DNA of 64,000 bases from Pseudocitrobacter sp913778145 (GCA_035726825.1 JALNTX010000002.1:310001-374000), one strand, 5' to 3'. Counted from the first letter of the stretch, positions 25,600-37,440 are shown. The notes: generated by a model from the sequence alone, not told the origin. Made by a program: numbers and translations.

Positions 25600-27108
25600 T
25601 TACTCCGCCTGTAAACGCGACGGCGGCGCAGAATGGTAATGCGCGTCCGCTTCTTCGAAACGTTTACGCATGGCCTCTGACGGCGCTTTATCCAGCAGGC
25701 TGAAGATAACTATGCCCAGGCTACCGAAGATAAAGCCCGGGATGATTTCGTACAGGCCCAGCAGCTCGAAGTGTTTCCAGACAATCACGGTTACCGCCCC
25801 GATAATCATCCCCGCCAGCGCGCCATTACGCGTCATGCGTGACCACATGACCGAGAACAGCACTACCGGGCCAAACGCCGCACCAAAGCCTGCCCACGCA
25901 TAGCTCACCAGACCAAGCACGCGGTTTTCCGGGTTTGCCGCCAGCGCAATCGCCACCAGTGCGACCACCAGCACCATGACTCGCCCTACCCACACCAGCT
26001 CTTTCTGGCTGGCATTTTTACGCAGGAACGCTTTGTACAGGTCTTCCGTAATTGCACTGGAGCACACCAGCAACTGGCAGCTCAGGGTCGACATCACCGC
26101 CGCCAGAATCGCCGAAAGCAGAATACCGGCAATCCACGGGTTAAACAGGATTTGCGCCAGTTCGATAAACACGCGTTCGGCGTTCTGACTGACCGGGCCC
26201 GCAACCGCCGGGTTATTCTGGAAGTAAGCTATGCCGAAGAAACCGACCGCGACCGCACCCGCCAGGCACAGGATCATCCAGGTCATACTGATACGACGCG
26301 CATGCACAATGCTGTGGTGGGAATCGGCCGCCATAAAGCGCGCCAGGATATGCGGCTGACCGAAGTAACCCAGCCCCCAGCCCATCAGAGAAATGATAGC
26401 GACGAAGTTCAGCCCTTTGAGCATATCGATATTCTCAATGCTCTTTTGCTTGATAACTTCCATCGAATCGTCCAGGCCACCCACGGCGAGGATAACCATC
26501 ACCGGCGTCAGGATCAGCGCGAAAATCATCAGGCTGGCCTGCACGGTATCCGTCCAGCTCACCGCAAGGAAGCCGCCGATAAAGGTATAAATGATAGTCG
26601 CGGCAGCACCGGCCCACAGCGCCGTTTCATAGCTCATGCCAAAGGTGCTTTCGAACAGACGCGCCCCTGCCACAATGCCGGATGCACAATAGATGGTGAA
26701 GAACAGCAAAATTACCAGCGCAGAGATAATACGCAGCACACGGCTCTTATCTTCAAAACGTCCGGTGAAGTAATCCGGCAGCGTCAGCGCATTGTTGTTG
26801 GCTTCGGTGTGTACACGCAGACGCCCCGCCACCAGCTTCCAGTTGATCCACGCGCCGACGGTCAGGCCGATAGCAATCCAGCTTTCCGAGATACCGGCGA
26901 TAAAAATCGCCCCCGGCAGGCCCATCAGCAGCCAGCCGCTCATATCCGACGCACCCGCAGAAAGCGCCGTCACAAATGGCCCAAGACTCCGTCCCCCGAG
27001 GATATAATCATCAAAGTTTTTCGTCGAGCGCCAGGCGAAAAACCCAATTAATATCATGCCAAAGATATAGACAAAAAAAGTCACCAGCATCGGTGTGCTT
27101 ATATTCAT
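25600..27108 (-). CDS. putP: Sodium/proline symporter PutP
   Basis: This 502-residue transporter of the sodium:solute symporter family has 13 predicted membrane segments, and its length matches E. coli PutP. The N-terminal YFTGRFEDKSRVLR region and GASDMSGWLLMGLPGA are highly conserved. It imports L-proline with sodium for use by PutA. It is divergent from putA across a shared operator region. Confidence 0.95.
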   Translation of the reverse strand: MNISTPMLVTFFVYIFGMILIGFFAWRSTKNFDDYILGGRSLGPFVTALSAGASDMSGWLLMGLPGAIFIAGISESWIAIGLTVGAWINWKLVAGRLRVHTEANNNALTLPDYFTGRFEDKSRVLRIISALVILLFFTIYCASGIVAGARLFESTFGMSYETALWAGAAATIIYTFIGGFLAVSWTDTVQASLMIFALILTPVMVILAVGGLDDSMEVIKQKSIENIDMLKGLNFVAIISLMGWGLGYFGQPHILARFMAADSHHSIVHARRISMTWMILCLAGAVAVGFFGIAYFQNNPAVAGPVSQNAERVFIELAQILFNPWIAGILLSAILAAVMSTLSCQLLVCSSAITEDLYKAFLRKNASQKELVWVGRVMVLVVALVAIALAANPENRVLGLVSYAWAGFGAAFGPVVLFSVMWSRMTRNGALAGMIIGAVTVIVWKHFELLGLYEIIPGFIFGSLGIVIFSLLDKAPSEAMRKRFEEADAHYHSAPPSRLQAE

Positions 27109-27291
27109 TAAACTCTCCAGAATTATTCGTCGACAGTATCCGACTTGTCGTTATTCCCTTACCGGAACGAGGTAAAGGCCTGTTCTGTTATTCAGGCGAC
27201 CGTATCCTGACGGAAGCGAAGATTTTTCACAAATGATTTAACACTGCATTCACATCGAATGCATCCCTGTCGTAATATCATTTTCCTATAG

Positions 27292-27468
27292 GTTGCACTC
27301 CCTCACGCTTTTTAGGGTTGCACCATTTAGAACTGTTAACTAGCCCTCAAAATCAAGCTTTCGGATACATCGGTTACATTCCATACCATCAGTTTTTCTT
27401 TTAACAATAAATTCATTTCTCAGGTTGCAATTGATGTCACATTTAACACGGTTGCACAAAGTTGCAAC
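27292..27468. promoter_or_regulatory. put control region with five PutA operator cores
   Basis: GTTGCA, the core bound by the PutA ribbon-helix-helix domain, occurs at 27292, 27317, 27424, 27451 and 27461; the last forms GTTGCAAC. They lie in the 418-base putP-putA gap. This is the number of operator sites known in the E. coli put region. Without proline, PutA would sit here and repress both genes. Confidence 0.85.
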
Positions 27469-27526
27469 ATAGTAGATATTCTTGCTACGCCTAAAATATG
27501 ACGACAAAACAACAGGAGTAGATGGC

Positions 27527-30500
27527 ATGGGCACCACCACCATGGGTGTTAAGCTGGATGAAGCCACGCGCGAGCGAATTAAAAGTGCGGCCACGCGAAT
27601 TGATCGCACCCCGCACTGGTTAATTAAGCAGGCAATCTTTAATTACCTGGAAAAGCTGGAAAACGATGAGGTATTGCCGGAATTACCGGCACTGCTCGCC
27701 GGGGCCGCTAATGAGAGCGATGAAGTCATCACCGCCCAGGAAGAGCCGCACCAGCCGTTCCTCGAATTCGCTGAGCAGATCCTGCCGCAATCCGTGAGTC
27801 GTGCTGCCATTACTGCCGCTTATCGCCGCAGTGAAACCGATGCGGTTCCCATGCTCATGGAACAGGCTCGTCTGCCGGAAAATATCGCCGCTCAGGCCCA
27901 TCAACTGGCATGGAAACTGGCGGAAAAACTGCGCAATCAAAAAACCGCCAGCGGTCGTGCGGGCATGGTGCAGAGCCTGTTGCAGGAGTTTTCCCTCTCC
28001 TCACAGGAAGGCGTGGCGCTGATGTGTCTGGCCGAAGCGCTACTGCGTATCCCGGATAAAGCGACACGAGATGCGCTGATCCGCGACAAAATCAGCAACG
28101 GCAACTGGCAGTCACACATTGGCCGCAGCCCGTCGCTGTTCGTCAACGCGGCCACCTGGGGCCTGCTGTTTACTGGCAAACTGGTCTCTACGCACAATGA
28201 AGCCAGCCTCTCTCGCTCACTCAACCGCATTATCGGCAAAAGCGGCGAACCGCTGATCCGCAAAGGCGTGGATATGGCGATGCGCCTGATGGGCGAACAG
28301 TTCGTTACCGGGGAAACCATCGCCGAAGCGCTGGCGAATGCGCGTAAACTGGAAGAGAAAGGTTTCCGCTACTCTTACGACATGCTGGGCGAAGCCGCCC
28401 TGACCGCCGCCGATGCGCAGGCCTATATGGTCTCTTATCAACAGGCGATCCATGCGATTGGTAAAGCCTCTAACGGGCGCGGCATTTATGAAGGCCCAGG
28501 CATCTCGATTAAGCTTTCTGCCCTGCACCCGCGCTACAGCCGTGCGCAGTACGACCGCGTGATGGACGAACTCTATCCGCGCCTGAAATCCCTGACGCTG
28601 CTGGCGCGTCAGTACGATATCGGCATAAATATTGACGCTGAAGAAGCGGACCGTCTGGAGATCTCCCTCGATCTGCTGGAAAAACTGTGCTTCGAGCCGG
28701 AACTGGCGGGCTGGAACGGGATTGGCTTCGTCATTCAGGCGTATCAGAAACGCTGCCCGTTCGTCATTGATTATCTGATTGACCTCGCCACCCGCAGCCG
28801 TCGCCGCCTGATGATCCGTCTGGTGAAAGGCGCGTACTGGGACAGCGAAATCAAACGCGCGCAAATGGACGGTCTGGAAGGTTATCCGGTTTATACCCGC
28901 AAGGTATACACCGACGTCTCTTACCTCGCCTGCGCGAAGAAACTGCTTAGCGTGCCAAACCTGATTTATCCGCAGTTCGCTACCCATAACGCCCATACGC
29001 TGGCGGCCATTTATCAACTGGCCGGGCAGAACTACTATCCGGGTCAGTATGAGTTCCAGTGCCTGCACGGCATGGGTGAACCGCTGTATGAACAGGTGGT
29101 GGGTAAAGTCGCTGAAGGCAAGCTAAATCGTCCGTGCCGTATTTACGCCCCGGTCGGCACCCACGAAACGCTGCTGGCGTATCTGGTGCGTCGTCTGCTG
29201 GAAAACGGTGCCAACACCTCCTTCGTTAACCGTATCGCGGACACCACGCTGCCGCTCGATGAACTGGTGGCCGACCCGGTTGAAGCCGTTGAAAAAATGG
29301 CGATTCAGGAAGGTGCCGTCGGCCTGCCGCATCCGAAAATCGCCCTGCCGCGCGATCTGTACGGGAAAGATCGCGCCAACTCAGCGGGCCTTGATCTCGC
29401 TAACGAACATCGTCTGGCCTCGCTCTCTTCCTCGCTGTTGAATAGCGCGCTGCAAAAATGGCGCGCCCTGCCGATGCTGGAGCATCCGGTTGCCGAAGGC
29501 GAAATGACGCCGCTGCTTAACCCGGCGGAGCCGAAAGACATCGTGGGCTATGTGCGTGAAGCCAGCGAAAGCGAAGTGGAACAGGCGCTGACCAGCGCGG
29601 TGAACAATGCGCCAATCTGGTTTGCCACGCCGCCACAGGAACGTGCCGCCATTCTGGAACGCGCCGCCATCCTGATGGAAGGCCAGATGCAGCAGTTGAT
29701 GGGCATTCTGGTGCGCGAAGCCGGGAAAACCTTCAGTAATGCGATTGCCGAAGTGCGTGAGGCAGTCGACTTCCTGCACTATTATGCAGGCCAGGTACGT
29801 AACGATTTCGATAACGAAACCCACCGCCCGCTCGGCCCGGTGGTGTGTATCAGCCCGTGGAACTTCCCGCTGGCGATCTTTACCGGGCAAATCGCCGCCG
29901 CCCTCGCCGCCGGTAACAGCGTATTGGCGAAACCGGCCGAACAGACACCGCTGATTGCCGCACAGGGGATTGCCATCCTGCTGGAAGCAGGCGTACCGCC
30001 GGGCGTGGTACAACTGCTGCCGGGCCGTGGCGAAACCGTGGGCGCGCAACTCACTTCCGACAACCGCGTGCGCGGCGTAATGTTCACCGGCTCGACGGAA
30101 GTGGCTACCCTGCTGCAACGCAACATCGCCACGCGCCTTGATGCACAAGGTCGCCCGACGCCGCTTATCGCCGAAACGGGCGGGATGAACGCGATGATCG
30201 TCGACTCTTCCGCGCTCACCGAACAGGTTGTTGTCGATGTCGTGGCTTCTGCCTTTGATAGCGCGGGTCAACGCTGTTCCGCCCTGCGCGTGCTCTGCCT
30301 GCAGGATGATATTGCCGATCACACCCTGACCATGCTGCGCGGGGCGATGGCTGAATGCCGCATGGGCAACCCAGGCCGTCTGACCACCGACATCGGCCCG
30401 GTAATTGATGACGAAGCGAAAACCAATATCGAACGCCACATTCAGGCAATGCGCGCCAAAGGCCGCACCGTCTTCCAGGCGGCACGCGAAAACAGCGACG

Positions 30501-31489
30501 ATGCGCGCGAATGGCAGTCCGGTACCTTTGTTGCCCCGACGCTTATTGAGCTTGAAAGCTTCGATGAACTGAAGAAAGAAGTGTTCGGCCCGGTCCTGCA
30601 CGTAGTGCGCTACAACCGTAATAATCTGGACAAACTGATTGAGCAAATTAACGCCTCTGGCTACGGTTTGACGCTGGGCGTGCATACGCGTATCGACGAA
30701 ACCATCGCTCAGGTTACGGGTAGTGCGAAAGTCGGCAACCTGTACGTCAATCGTAATATGGTCGGCGCAGTGGTGGGCGTGCAGCCGTTCGGCGGTGAAG
30801 GCTTATCCGGCACTGGCCCGAAAGCGGGCGGCCCGCTCTATCTGTATCGCCTGCTGACCAGCCGCCCGGAAACGGCGTTGGGCACAACGCTTGCACGTCA
30901 GGACGCGGAATACCCGGTAGACGCGCAGCTGAAAACGCTGCTGGAAAAACCGCTTACCGCGCTGAAGAACTGGGGCAACGGTAATGCCTCGCTGAGCGCG
31001 CTGTGCCAGCAGTATGGTGAACTGGCGCAGGCCGGAACCCAGCGCGTGCTGCCCGGCCCGACGGGCGAACGTAATACCTGGACGCTGATGCCGCGCGAGC
31101 GCGTACTCTGCGTCGCCGATGACGAACAGGATGCGCTGACCCAACTGGCAGCGGTGATGGCGGTGGGTAGCGAAGTGCTGTGGCCGGACGCCCCGCTCCA
31201 GCGCGAACTGGCGAAAAAGCTGCCGAAAGAGGTGAGCGAGCGTATCCGCTTCGCCAAAGCCGATGTGCTTATGAGCCAGTTCTTCGATGCGGTGATTTAC
31301 CACGGCGATTCCGATCAGCTGCGTAAACTGTGCGAGCAGGTTGCAGCCCGCGACGGCGCGATTGTTTCCGTGCAGGGCTTCGCCCGCGGCGAAACCAATC
31401 TGCTGCTGGAACGGCTGTATCACGAGCGTTCACTCAGTGTGAACACCGCGGCGGCGGGTGGGAATGCGAGTCTGATGACGATTGGTTGA
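27527..31489 (+). CDS. putA: Trifunctional proline dehydrogenase / P5C dehydrogenase / repressor PutA
   Basis: This 1320-residue protein has exactly the E. coli PutA length from MGTTTMGVKL (AGGAG 8 bases upstream). Residues 1-47 are the ribbon-helix-helix DNA-binding domain, about 260-560 the FAD proline dehydrogenase barrel, and about 640-1110 the NAD-dependent P5C dehydrogenase with catalytic Cys in SAGQRCSALR and the NFPL and FTGS loops. It oxidises proline to glutamate at the membrane and represses putP and putA when proline is absent. Confidence 0.97.
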   Translation: MGTTTMGVKLDEATRERIKSAATRIDRTPHWLIKQAIFNYLEKLENDEVLPELPALLAGAANESDEVITAQEEPHQPFLEFAEQILPQSVSRAAITAAYRRSETDAVPMLMEQARLPENIAAQAHQLAWKLAEKLRNQKTASGRAGMVQSLLQEFSLSSQEGVALMCLAEALLRIPDKATRDALIRDKISNGNWQSHIGRSPSLFVNAATWGLLFTGKLVSTHNEASLSRSLNRIIGKSGEPLIRKGVDMAMRLMGEQFVTGETIAEALANARKLEEKGFRYSYDMLGEAALTAADAQAYMVSYQQAIHAIGKASNGRGIYEGPGISIKLSALHPRYSRAQYDRVMDELYPRLKSLTLLARQYDIGINIDAEEADRLEISLDLLEKLCFEPELAGWNGIGFVIQAYQKRCPFVIDYLIDLATRSRRRLMIRLVKGAYWDSEIKRAQMDGLEGYPVYTRKVYTDVSYLACAKKLLSVPNLIYPQFATHNAHTLAAIYQLAGQNYYPGQYEFQCLHGMGEPLYEQVVGKVAEGKLNRPCRIYAPVGTHETLLAYLVRRLLENGANTSFVNRIADTTLPLDELVADPVEAVEKMAIQEGAVGLPHPKIALPRDLYGKDRANSAGLDLANEHRLASLSSSLLNSALQKWRALPMLEHPVAEGEMTPLLNPAEPKDIVGYVREASESEVEQALTSAVNNAPIWFATPPQERAAILERAAILMEGQMQQLMGILVREAGKTFSNAIAEVREAVDFLHYYAGQVRNDFDNETHRPLGPVVCISPWNFPLAIFTGQIAAALAAGNSVLAKPAEQTPLIAAQGIAILLEAGVPPGVVQLLPGRGETVGAQLTSDNRVRGVMFTGSTEVATLLQRNIATRLDAQGRPTPLIAETGGMNAMIVDSSALTEQVVVDVVASAFDSAGQRCSALRVLCLQDDIADHTLTMLRGAMAECRMGNPGRLTTDIGPVIDDEAKTNIERHIQAMRAKGRTVFQAARENSDDAREWQSGTFVAPTLIELESFDELKKEVFGPVLHVVRYNRNNLDKLIEQINASGYGLTLGVHTRIDETIAQVTGSAKVGNLYVNRNMVGAVVGVQPFGGEGLSGTGPKAGGPLYLYRLLTSRPETALGTTLARQDAEYPVDAQLKTLLEKPLTALKNWGNGNASLSALCQQYGELAQAGTQRVLPGPTGERNTWTLMPRERVLCVADDEQDALTQLAAVMAVGSEVLWPDAPLQRELAKKLPKEVSERIRFAKADVLMSQFFDAVIYHGDSDQLRKLCEQVAARDGAIVSVQGFARGETNLLLERLYHERSLSVNTAAAGGNASLMTIG

Positions 31490-31506
31490 TAGGGTGCGGT
31501 GTTTTA

Positions 31507-31687
31507 CCCCCTCACCCTAACCCTCTCCCTCAAGGGAGAGGGAACTGACAGTGCACGTTGTTAAGTCTTGCGGCGTTTTTCTGCCCCCTCTCCCTAACCC
31601 TTAAGGGAGAGGGGACGGATTGTGCATGGTGTTAAATACGGCACAGGTTTTCTCCCTCTCCCTGTGGGAGAGGGCCGGGGTGAGGGG
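31507..31687. repeat. CCCTCACCC-type palindromic repeats, copies d, e, f
   Basis: Three copies (31507-31543, 31584-31616, 31651-31687) lie in alternating or mixed orientation downstream of putA. Each folds into a hairpin with a CTCTCCC/GGGAGAG stem. They occupy the junction between the conserved put locus and the inserted lafU-lfhA block. Confidence 0.7.
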
Positions 31688-31701
31688 CACAGCGCGCACC
31701 G

Positions 31702-32475
31702 TTATCCCCTGTTCCCCACTCGCTTATCCAGCTTTTGCACCAGCGGCTGCACCACCTTATCCCCATGCTGACCAAAATATTGATACAATGTATCGGACGC
31801 ACTTTTGGTCAGCACCATAATCTCAATACGCCTGTTACCCGCGCTTTGCGGGTTTTTGGCATCCAGCAGCATCTGGTCCGCCATCGCGCTCACCTGCATC
31901 ACTTTATCTTCCGGCATTCCGGCGTCTTCCAGCACCCGACGGGCCGAAAGTGCGCGGTCACCCGAAAGGTTCCAGTTGTTGTAGATATTGCTTTTGTAGG
32001 CCATCGCATCAGTATGACCAGTAATAATAATTTTGTTATCGAGCGAGTCGAACACTGGCGCTAACTCTACCAGCAGCGTTTTAAAGAACGGCATAATCTT
32101 CGCGCTGCCGCGTTCAAACATATTGCGGTTCTGGTCGTCTTTAATCAGCACGCGTAATCCCTGCGGGACAATCTCCATCTCCAGATTGGCTTCCATATGC
32201 GCATCACGGGCGATTGTGTTGATACTGGTCGCCAGCTCGCCAAGCTCAGAGGCGGATTTCTTCTTCAACAGCGCCGTTTTCTCATTCACGTCGCGCGCTT
32301 TTTTCTCCGTCTCTTCCGGCACCGCTACGGTGGCAGGTTTTGGCGGAAGAGTCGGGCTGATTTTATTTAACGGTGACAGCCCGCCGCCGTTGAAAATCGA
32401 CTGCCCGTGCAGCGCGGCGATAATGCTTTCACGCTCGGATTTACTGACGCTGTTGACAATCAACTTTATCGTCGT
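31702..32475 (-). pseudogene. lafU: lafU remnant: C-terminal part of a Flag-2 MotB-like protein
   Basis: About 250 residues of a MotB/OmpA-type stator protein remain. The OmpA-like peptidoglycan-binding domain is intact (GHTDAMAYKSN, NNWNLSGDRALSARRVL, NRRIEIMVL). The N-terminal plug and membrane segment are missing. The open frame continues upstream to 32583, but beyond about 32475 it reads the antisense strand of lfhA. In E. coli K-12 the same pair, lafU and lfhA, is the scar of a deleted second (Flag-2) flagellar locus. It is almost certainly non-functional. Confidence 0.85.
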
Positions 32476-34162
32476 CACCAAAGGGGCCGAGCGTATTTCC
32501 GAGGTTTCTGCCCGCTTTACCCTGGACGCGATGCCCGGCAAGCAGATGGCGATTGACGCTGACCTTAACGCCGGGTTGATCAACCAGGCACAGGCGCAAA
32601 CCCGGCGTAAAGATGTTGCCAGCGAGGCCGATTTCTACGGCGCGATGGACGGGGCATCGAAGTTTGTGCGCGGGGACGCCATCGCCGGGATGATGATTCT
32701 GGCGATCAACCTGATCGGCGGCGTCTGTATCGGGATCTTCAAATACAACCTGAGCGCCGATGCCGCCTTCCAGCAATATGTGCTGATGACCATCGGCGAC
32801 GGGCTGGTGGCGCAGATCCCTTCCCTACTGCTCTCCACCGCAGCGGCGATTATCGTCACCCGCGTCAGCGACAACGGCGATATCGCCCATGACGTACGCC
32901 ACCAGCTGCTGGCAAGCCCGTTGGTGCTCTACACCGCCACCGGGATCATGTTTGTGCTGGCGGTGGTGCCGGGGATGCCGCACCTGCCGTTTTTGCTGTT
33001 CAGCGCCCTGCTTGGCTTTACCGGCTGGCGGATGAGCAAACGCCCGCAGGCGGCGGAGGCGGAAGAAAAAAGCCTCGAAACGCTGACCCGCACCATCACC
33101 GAAACCAGCGAGCAACAGGTCAGTTGGGAGACGATACCGCTGATCGAGCCTATCAGTTTAAGCCTCGGTTACAAACTGGTGGCGCTGGTCGATAAAGCAC
33201 AGGGCAACCCGCTCACCCAGCGTATTCGCGGCGTGCGGCAGGTGATATCCGACGGTAACGGCGTGCTGCTACCGGAGATCCGTATTCGGGAAAACTTCCG
33301 CCTCAAGCCCAGCCAGTACGCCATTTTCATCAACGGCATTAAGGCTGATGAAGCGGATATTCCGGCGGATAAACTGATGGCCCTGCCCTCCAGCGAAACC
33401 TACGGCGAGATTGACGGCGTGCTGGGGAACGACCCGGCGTACGGGATGCCGGTGACCTGGATCCAGGCGGCGCAGAAAGCGAAGGCGCTGAATATGGGGT
33501 ATCAGGTGATCGACAGCGCCAGCGTGATTGCCACCCATGTGAATAAGATTGTGCGCAGTTATATTCCTGATTTGTTTAACTATGATGACATCACGCAGTT
33601 ACATAACCGCCTGTCATCGATGGCACCGCGCCTGGCGGAGGATTTGAGCGCGGCGCTCAATTACAGCCAGTTGCTGAAAGTGTACCGGGCGCTGCTGACC
33701 GAAGGCGTTTCCCTGCGCGATATCGTCACCATCGCCACCGTGCTGGTCGCAAGTAGCACGGTGACCAAAGATCATATTCTGCTGGCAGCTGATGTGCGCC
33801 TGGCACTGCGGCGCAGCATTACCCATCCGTTCATTCGCAAGCAGGAGCTGACGGTGTATACGCTGAATAATGAGCTGGAAAATCTGCTGACCAACGTGGT
33901 GAATCAGGCGCAACAGGGCGGGAAAGTGATGCTCGACAGCGTACCGGTCGACCCGAATATGCTCAACCAGTTCCAGAGTACGATGCCGCAAGTGAAGGAG
34001 CAGATGAAAGCGGCGGGGAAAGACCCGGTGCTGCTGGTGCCGCCGCAGCTGCGCCCTTTGCTGGCGCGCTATGCAAGGTTGTTTGCGCCGGGGCTGCATG
34101 TGCTGTCGTATAACGAAGTGCCGGATGAGCTGGAGTTGAAGATTATGGGGGCGCTGATGTAG
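32456..34162 (+). pseudogene. lfhA: lfhA remnant: C-terminal part of a Flag-2 FlhA-like export protein
   Basis: About 565 residues of an FlhA/LcrD-type export gate protein are kept, starting at NFIVVTKGAERISEVSARF. FlhA hallmarks follow: LDAMPGKQMAIDADLNAG, EADFYGAMDGASKFVRGDAIAG and LTIGDGLVAQIP equivalents, then the cytoplasmic domain to the C-terminus. The first membrane segments are gone. Upstream the frame stays open to 32033 only because it reads antisense lafU, so a hybrid protein is possible but has no obvious function. Confidence 0.85.
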
Positions 34163-34184
34163 GTATCAGGCATCTGCGCACAAT

Positions 34185-34360
<176 letters not shown>

Positions 34361-34372
34361 ACCAGCGCACAA

Positions 34373-34870
34373 TTATAAAATAATACGCTCCCCGGCACTC
34401 AAATCCGTAACGTCTCCCGCCCAATCAATGGGATATAACCCTCGCGCTACATCGCGATGGAACGTTGAGAATGGCCAATCACTCACCTGCTTTACCCAGC
34501 CATGTTTCACTGGGTTTATATAAATATAATCAACATGATGGCGATAATCTGTGGTATTGCGAATAGCATGCTCCCAAAAACGCGGTTGCCAGATATTTTT
34601 TAATCCGCAAGCATGGGTGAACTGCTTTTTAATCTCCCGCCAGCGAGAGGAAAAATCATCATCGCTTTCGGGTAATGTCCATATGCAATGCATATGCTCC
34701 GGCAAAACGACCCAGGCGTTAATTTCAAAAGGTCTGTCTCGCTTAACGTTAATAATGGCGTTACGGAGCGTCTGGAACTGGGTGGTCAGAAGATGGCTTC
34801 GACGATTCCGTAAATTTACCGTGAAAAACCAGGTTCCCCCCTTGATGTAATAACGACGATATTCCGACAT
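34373..34870 (-). CDS. rayT: REP-associated tyrosine transposase RayT
   Basis: This 165-residue protein of the Y1/HUH nuclease (IS200/IS605-like) family matches E. coli RayT (YafM). The HUH metal motif is PEHMHCIW (about residues 57-64) and the catalytic tyrosine lies in the DYRHHVDYIYINPVKHG segment. RayT binds, nicks and joins REP sequences as single strands. REP elements flank it on both sides (34185-34360 and 34963-35050), the classic REPtron arrangement. E. coli also places it between lfhA and yafL. Confidence 0.93.
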   Translation of the reverse strand: MSEYRRYYIKGGTWFFTVNLRNRRSHLLTTQFQTLRNAIINVKRDRPFEINAWVVLPEHMHCIWTLPESDDDFSSRWREIKKQFTHACGLKNIWQPRFWEHAIRNTTDYRHHVDYIYINPVKHGWVKQVSDWPFSTFHRDVARGLYPIDWAGDVTDLSAGERIIL

Positions 34871-34962
34871 AGCGACTCCTTTTTCTCAACGGTAAGAGGA
34901 AAAGGAAAGGTCGGCAATGAGGTGATGGAATAACGGGAAAGCGGCTCGCAAAAACGCACAAA

Positions 34963-35783
<821 letters not shown>

Positions 35784-35890
35784 AACGAGTACAAACCGGA
35801 TAAAAACAGGTGCTGATTTTACTGGCCCGGCGCAGAAAGCGGGGTTAATAATGGCTTATTAAAACATTATTAACCCCTGTTCACCGATAA

Positions 35891-37231
35891 TCAGAACAGC
35901 GATTTCGTCGTCCAGATTCGGCTCTGCCAGCGTCGGTACATCAACGCGGCCCTCACGCCCTCATCAATAATGTACGCCAGCCAGACCCCCACCAGCCCCA
36001 GCCCGGCGTAAATACCCAGCAGGTATGAGAACGGCAGGCTGACAATCCACATCACGATGATGCCGCAAATAAACGGGAAACGAACGTCTCCGGTCGCGTT
36101 CAACGAACTGATAATGATGATATTGGTGGCTCGCCCCAGCTCCAGCAAAATGGAGTACAGGAACAGCACCCGCGCCATTTCAATAATCGTTTCGCTGGGC
36201 GTAAACAGTGCCATAATCGGCCTGGCAAACGTCGCTAACAACGCGCTCACCAGCAGGGCAATCAGCAGCCCAATGCGCCAGCTGCGAATGCCCTGGCGAT
36301 ACGCGGTATCCAGTTCTCGCGCGCCAATCGCCCGGCCAATGATGATTTGCGAAGCCTGCCCTATCGACATGGCGAACAGCGCGACAAACTGGCTGATGCT
36401 GGACGCATAAATTTTGGTGGTCAGCGCCTCTGTGCCCAGCAGTGCAATAATGGCCGTCACCACCAGCTGCGAACCCGCATAGGACAAGTTTTCCCCGGCG
36501 GAGGGCAGACCGTATTGCAGAATAGAACCCAGCATCTTGCGCGAGCACTGCTTTAACTTCTGCCAGCGGAAGCGATAGCCGATATATTTTTTCAGCAGCC
36601 AGACGCTCAGCGCCATGCCCACGATGTTAGCGATACTGCTGGAGATGCCCACGCCAGTGACGCCCAGGTCCAAAAAGCTAAGCGGCCCATAGAGAAACAT
36701 ATAGTTGAGGATAACGTTGATCACACTGACGGTAATCGGCACGACCATTGCCTGACGCACGTATCCATGGGTGCGCAGAATGGGCAGCATTGAGGAATAA
36801 AGCGCAATGATGACCGAGCTGCCGCCAATAATTTGAATAAACGGCGCGCCAACGCTGACTAACCGTTCGCTAAGGCCCAGCGCGCGCAGGAACCCTTCGC
36901 CAAGAAAGATAAACAGAAAGCTCATCACCACGCCGATGATAAACGCCACTACCAGCCCGTTGGTTATCACATATTCCACACGATGAAATTTTTTCGCGCC
37001 TATCAGCTGTGCGACAACGATTTGCACGCCGACGGTCAAAAAGCCGTAAAAGATAACCGAGATGGCCAGAATTTGACTCGCGACACCGGTGGCGGCCACC
37101 GCTTCGTCGGAGTAATGCCCCAGCATGAACACGCTGACGTAGTTCATCAGTAAGCGCAGCAGCTGCTCGATAAATATCGGCCAGGCTAATGTATACAGCC
37201 CCAGCCGAAAGGTATTTTCCCCACCAGACAT
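35891..37231 (-). CDS. MATE family efflux transporter
   Basis: This 446-residue protein has 12 predicted membrane segments and two related MATE halves; the first begins LAWPIFIEQLLRLLMNYVSVFMLGHYSDEAVAATG. MATE proteins export drugs or metabolites in exchange for sodium or protons. I cannot name the subfamily. It lies between yafL and the LprI-like gene, in the segment inserted between putA and rutR relative to E. coli, and is transcribed alone. Confidence 0.85.
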   Translation of the reverse strand: MSGGENTFRLGLYTLAWPIFIEQLLRLLMNYVSVFMLGHYSDEAVAATGVASQILAISVIFYGFLTVGVQIVVAQLIGAKKFHRVEYVITNGLVVAFIIGVVMSFLFIFLGEGFLRALGLSERLVSVGAPFIQIIGGSSVIIALYSSMLPILRTHGYVRQAMVVPITVSVINVILNYMFLYGPLSFLDLGVTGVGISSSIANIVGMALSVWLLKKYIGYRFRWQKLKQCSRKMLGSILQYGLPSAGENLSYAGSQLVVTAIIALLGTEALTTKIYASSISQFVALFAMSIGQASQIIIGRAIGARELDTAYRQGIRSWRIGLLIALLVSALLATFARPIMALFTPSETIIEMARVLFLYSILLELGRATNIIIISSLNATGDVRFPFICGIIVMWIVSLPFSYLLGIYAGLGLVGVWLAYIIDEGVRAALMYRRWQSRIWTTKSLF

Positions 37232-37440
37232 CGTCCGTCATCCCTGTAATTGAACACTTTTTAAATAGCAGTGGATGATGATCAACTATCTGTATCGGCG
37301 CGGTCTACGGCGAGGTAAAAAATCAGAAAAGCAAACACTGGTAAGAGGAGATAATCAGGTATGCAAAGCATTAACGCCTCTTTCACACGGACCACGATTC
37401 ATACTATATTCATCGACATCTTTTTTAAGGGAGTGAACAG

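Noticed and set aside
28217..30685. Long minus-strand open frames (283 and 434 codons) inside putA
   Set aside because: They are antisense shadows of a GC-rich, highly conserved gene and have no ribosome binding site or recognisable domain.
31507..31687. CCCTC hairpins as the putA terminator
   Set aside because: They lack a following T-run and occur in several unrelated gaps in both orientations, so I list them as repeats and do not claim termination.
32033..34162. A 709-codon intact FlhA-like protein
   Set aside because: The first 140 or so codons are antisense lafU and the FlhA N-terminal membrane segments are absent, so I call it a truncated remnant.
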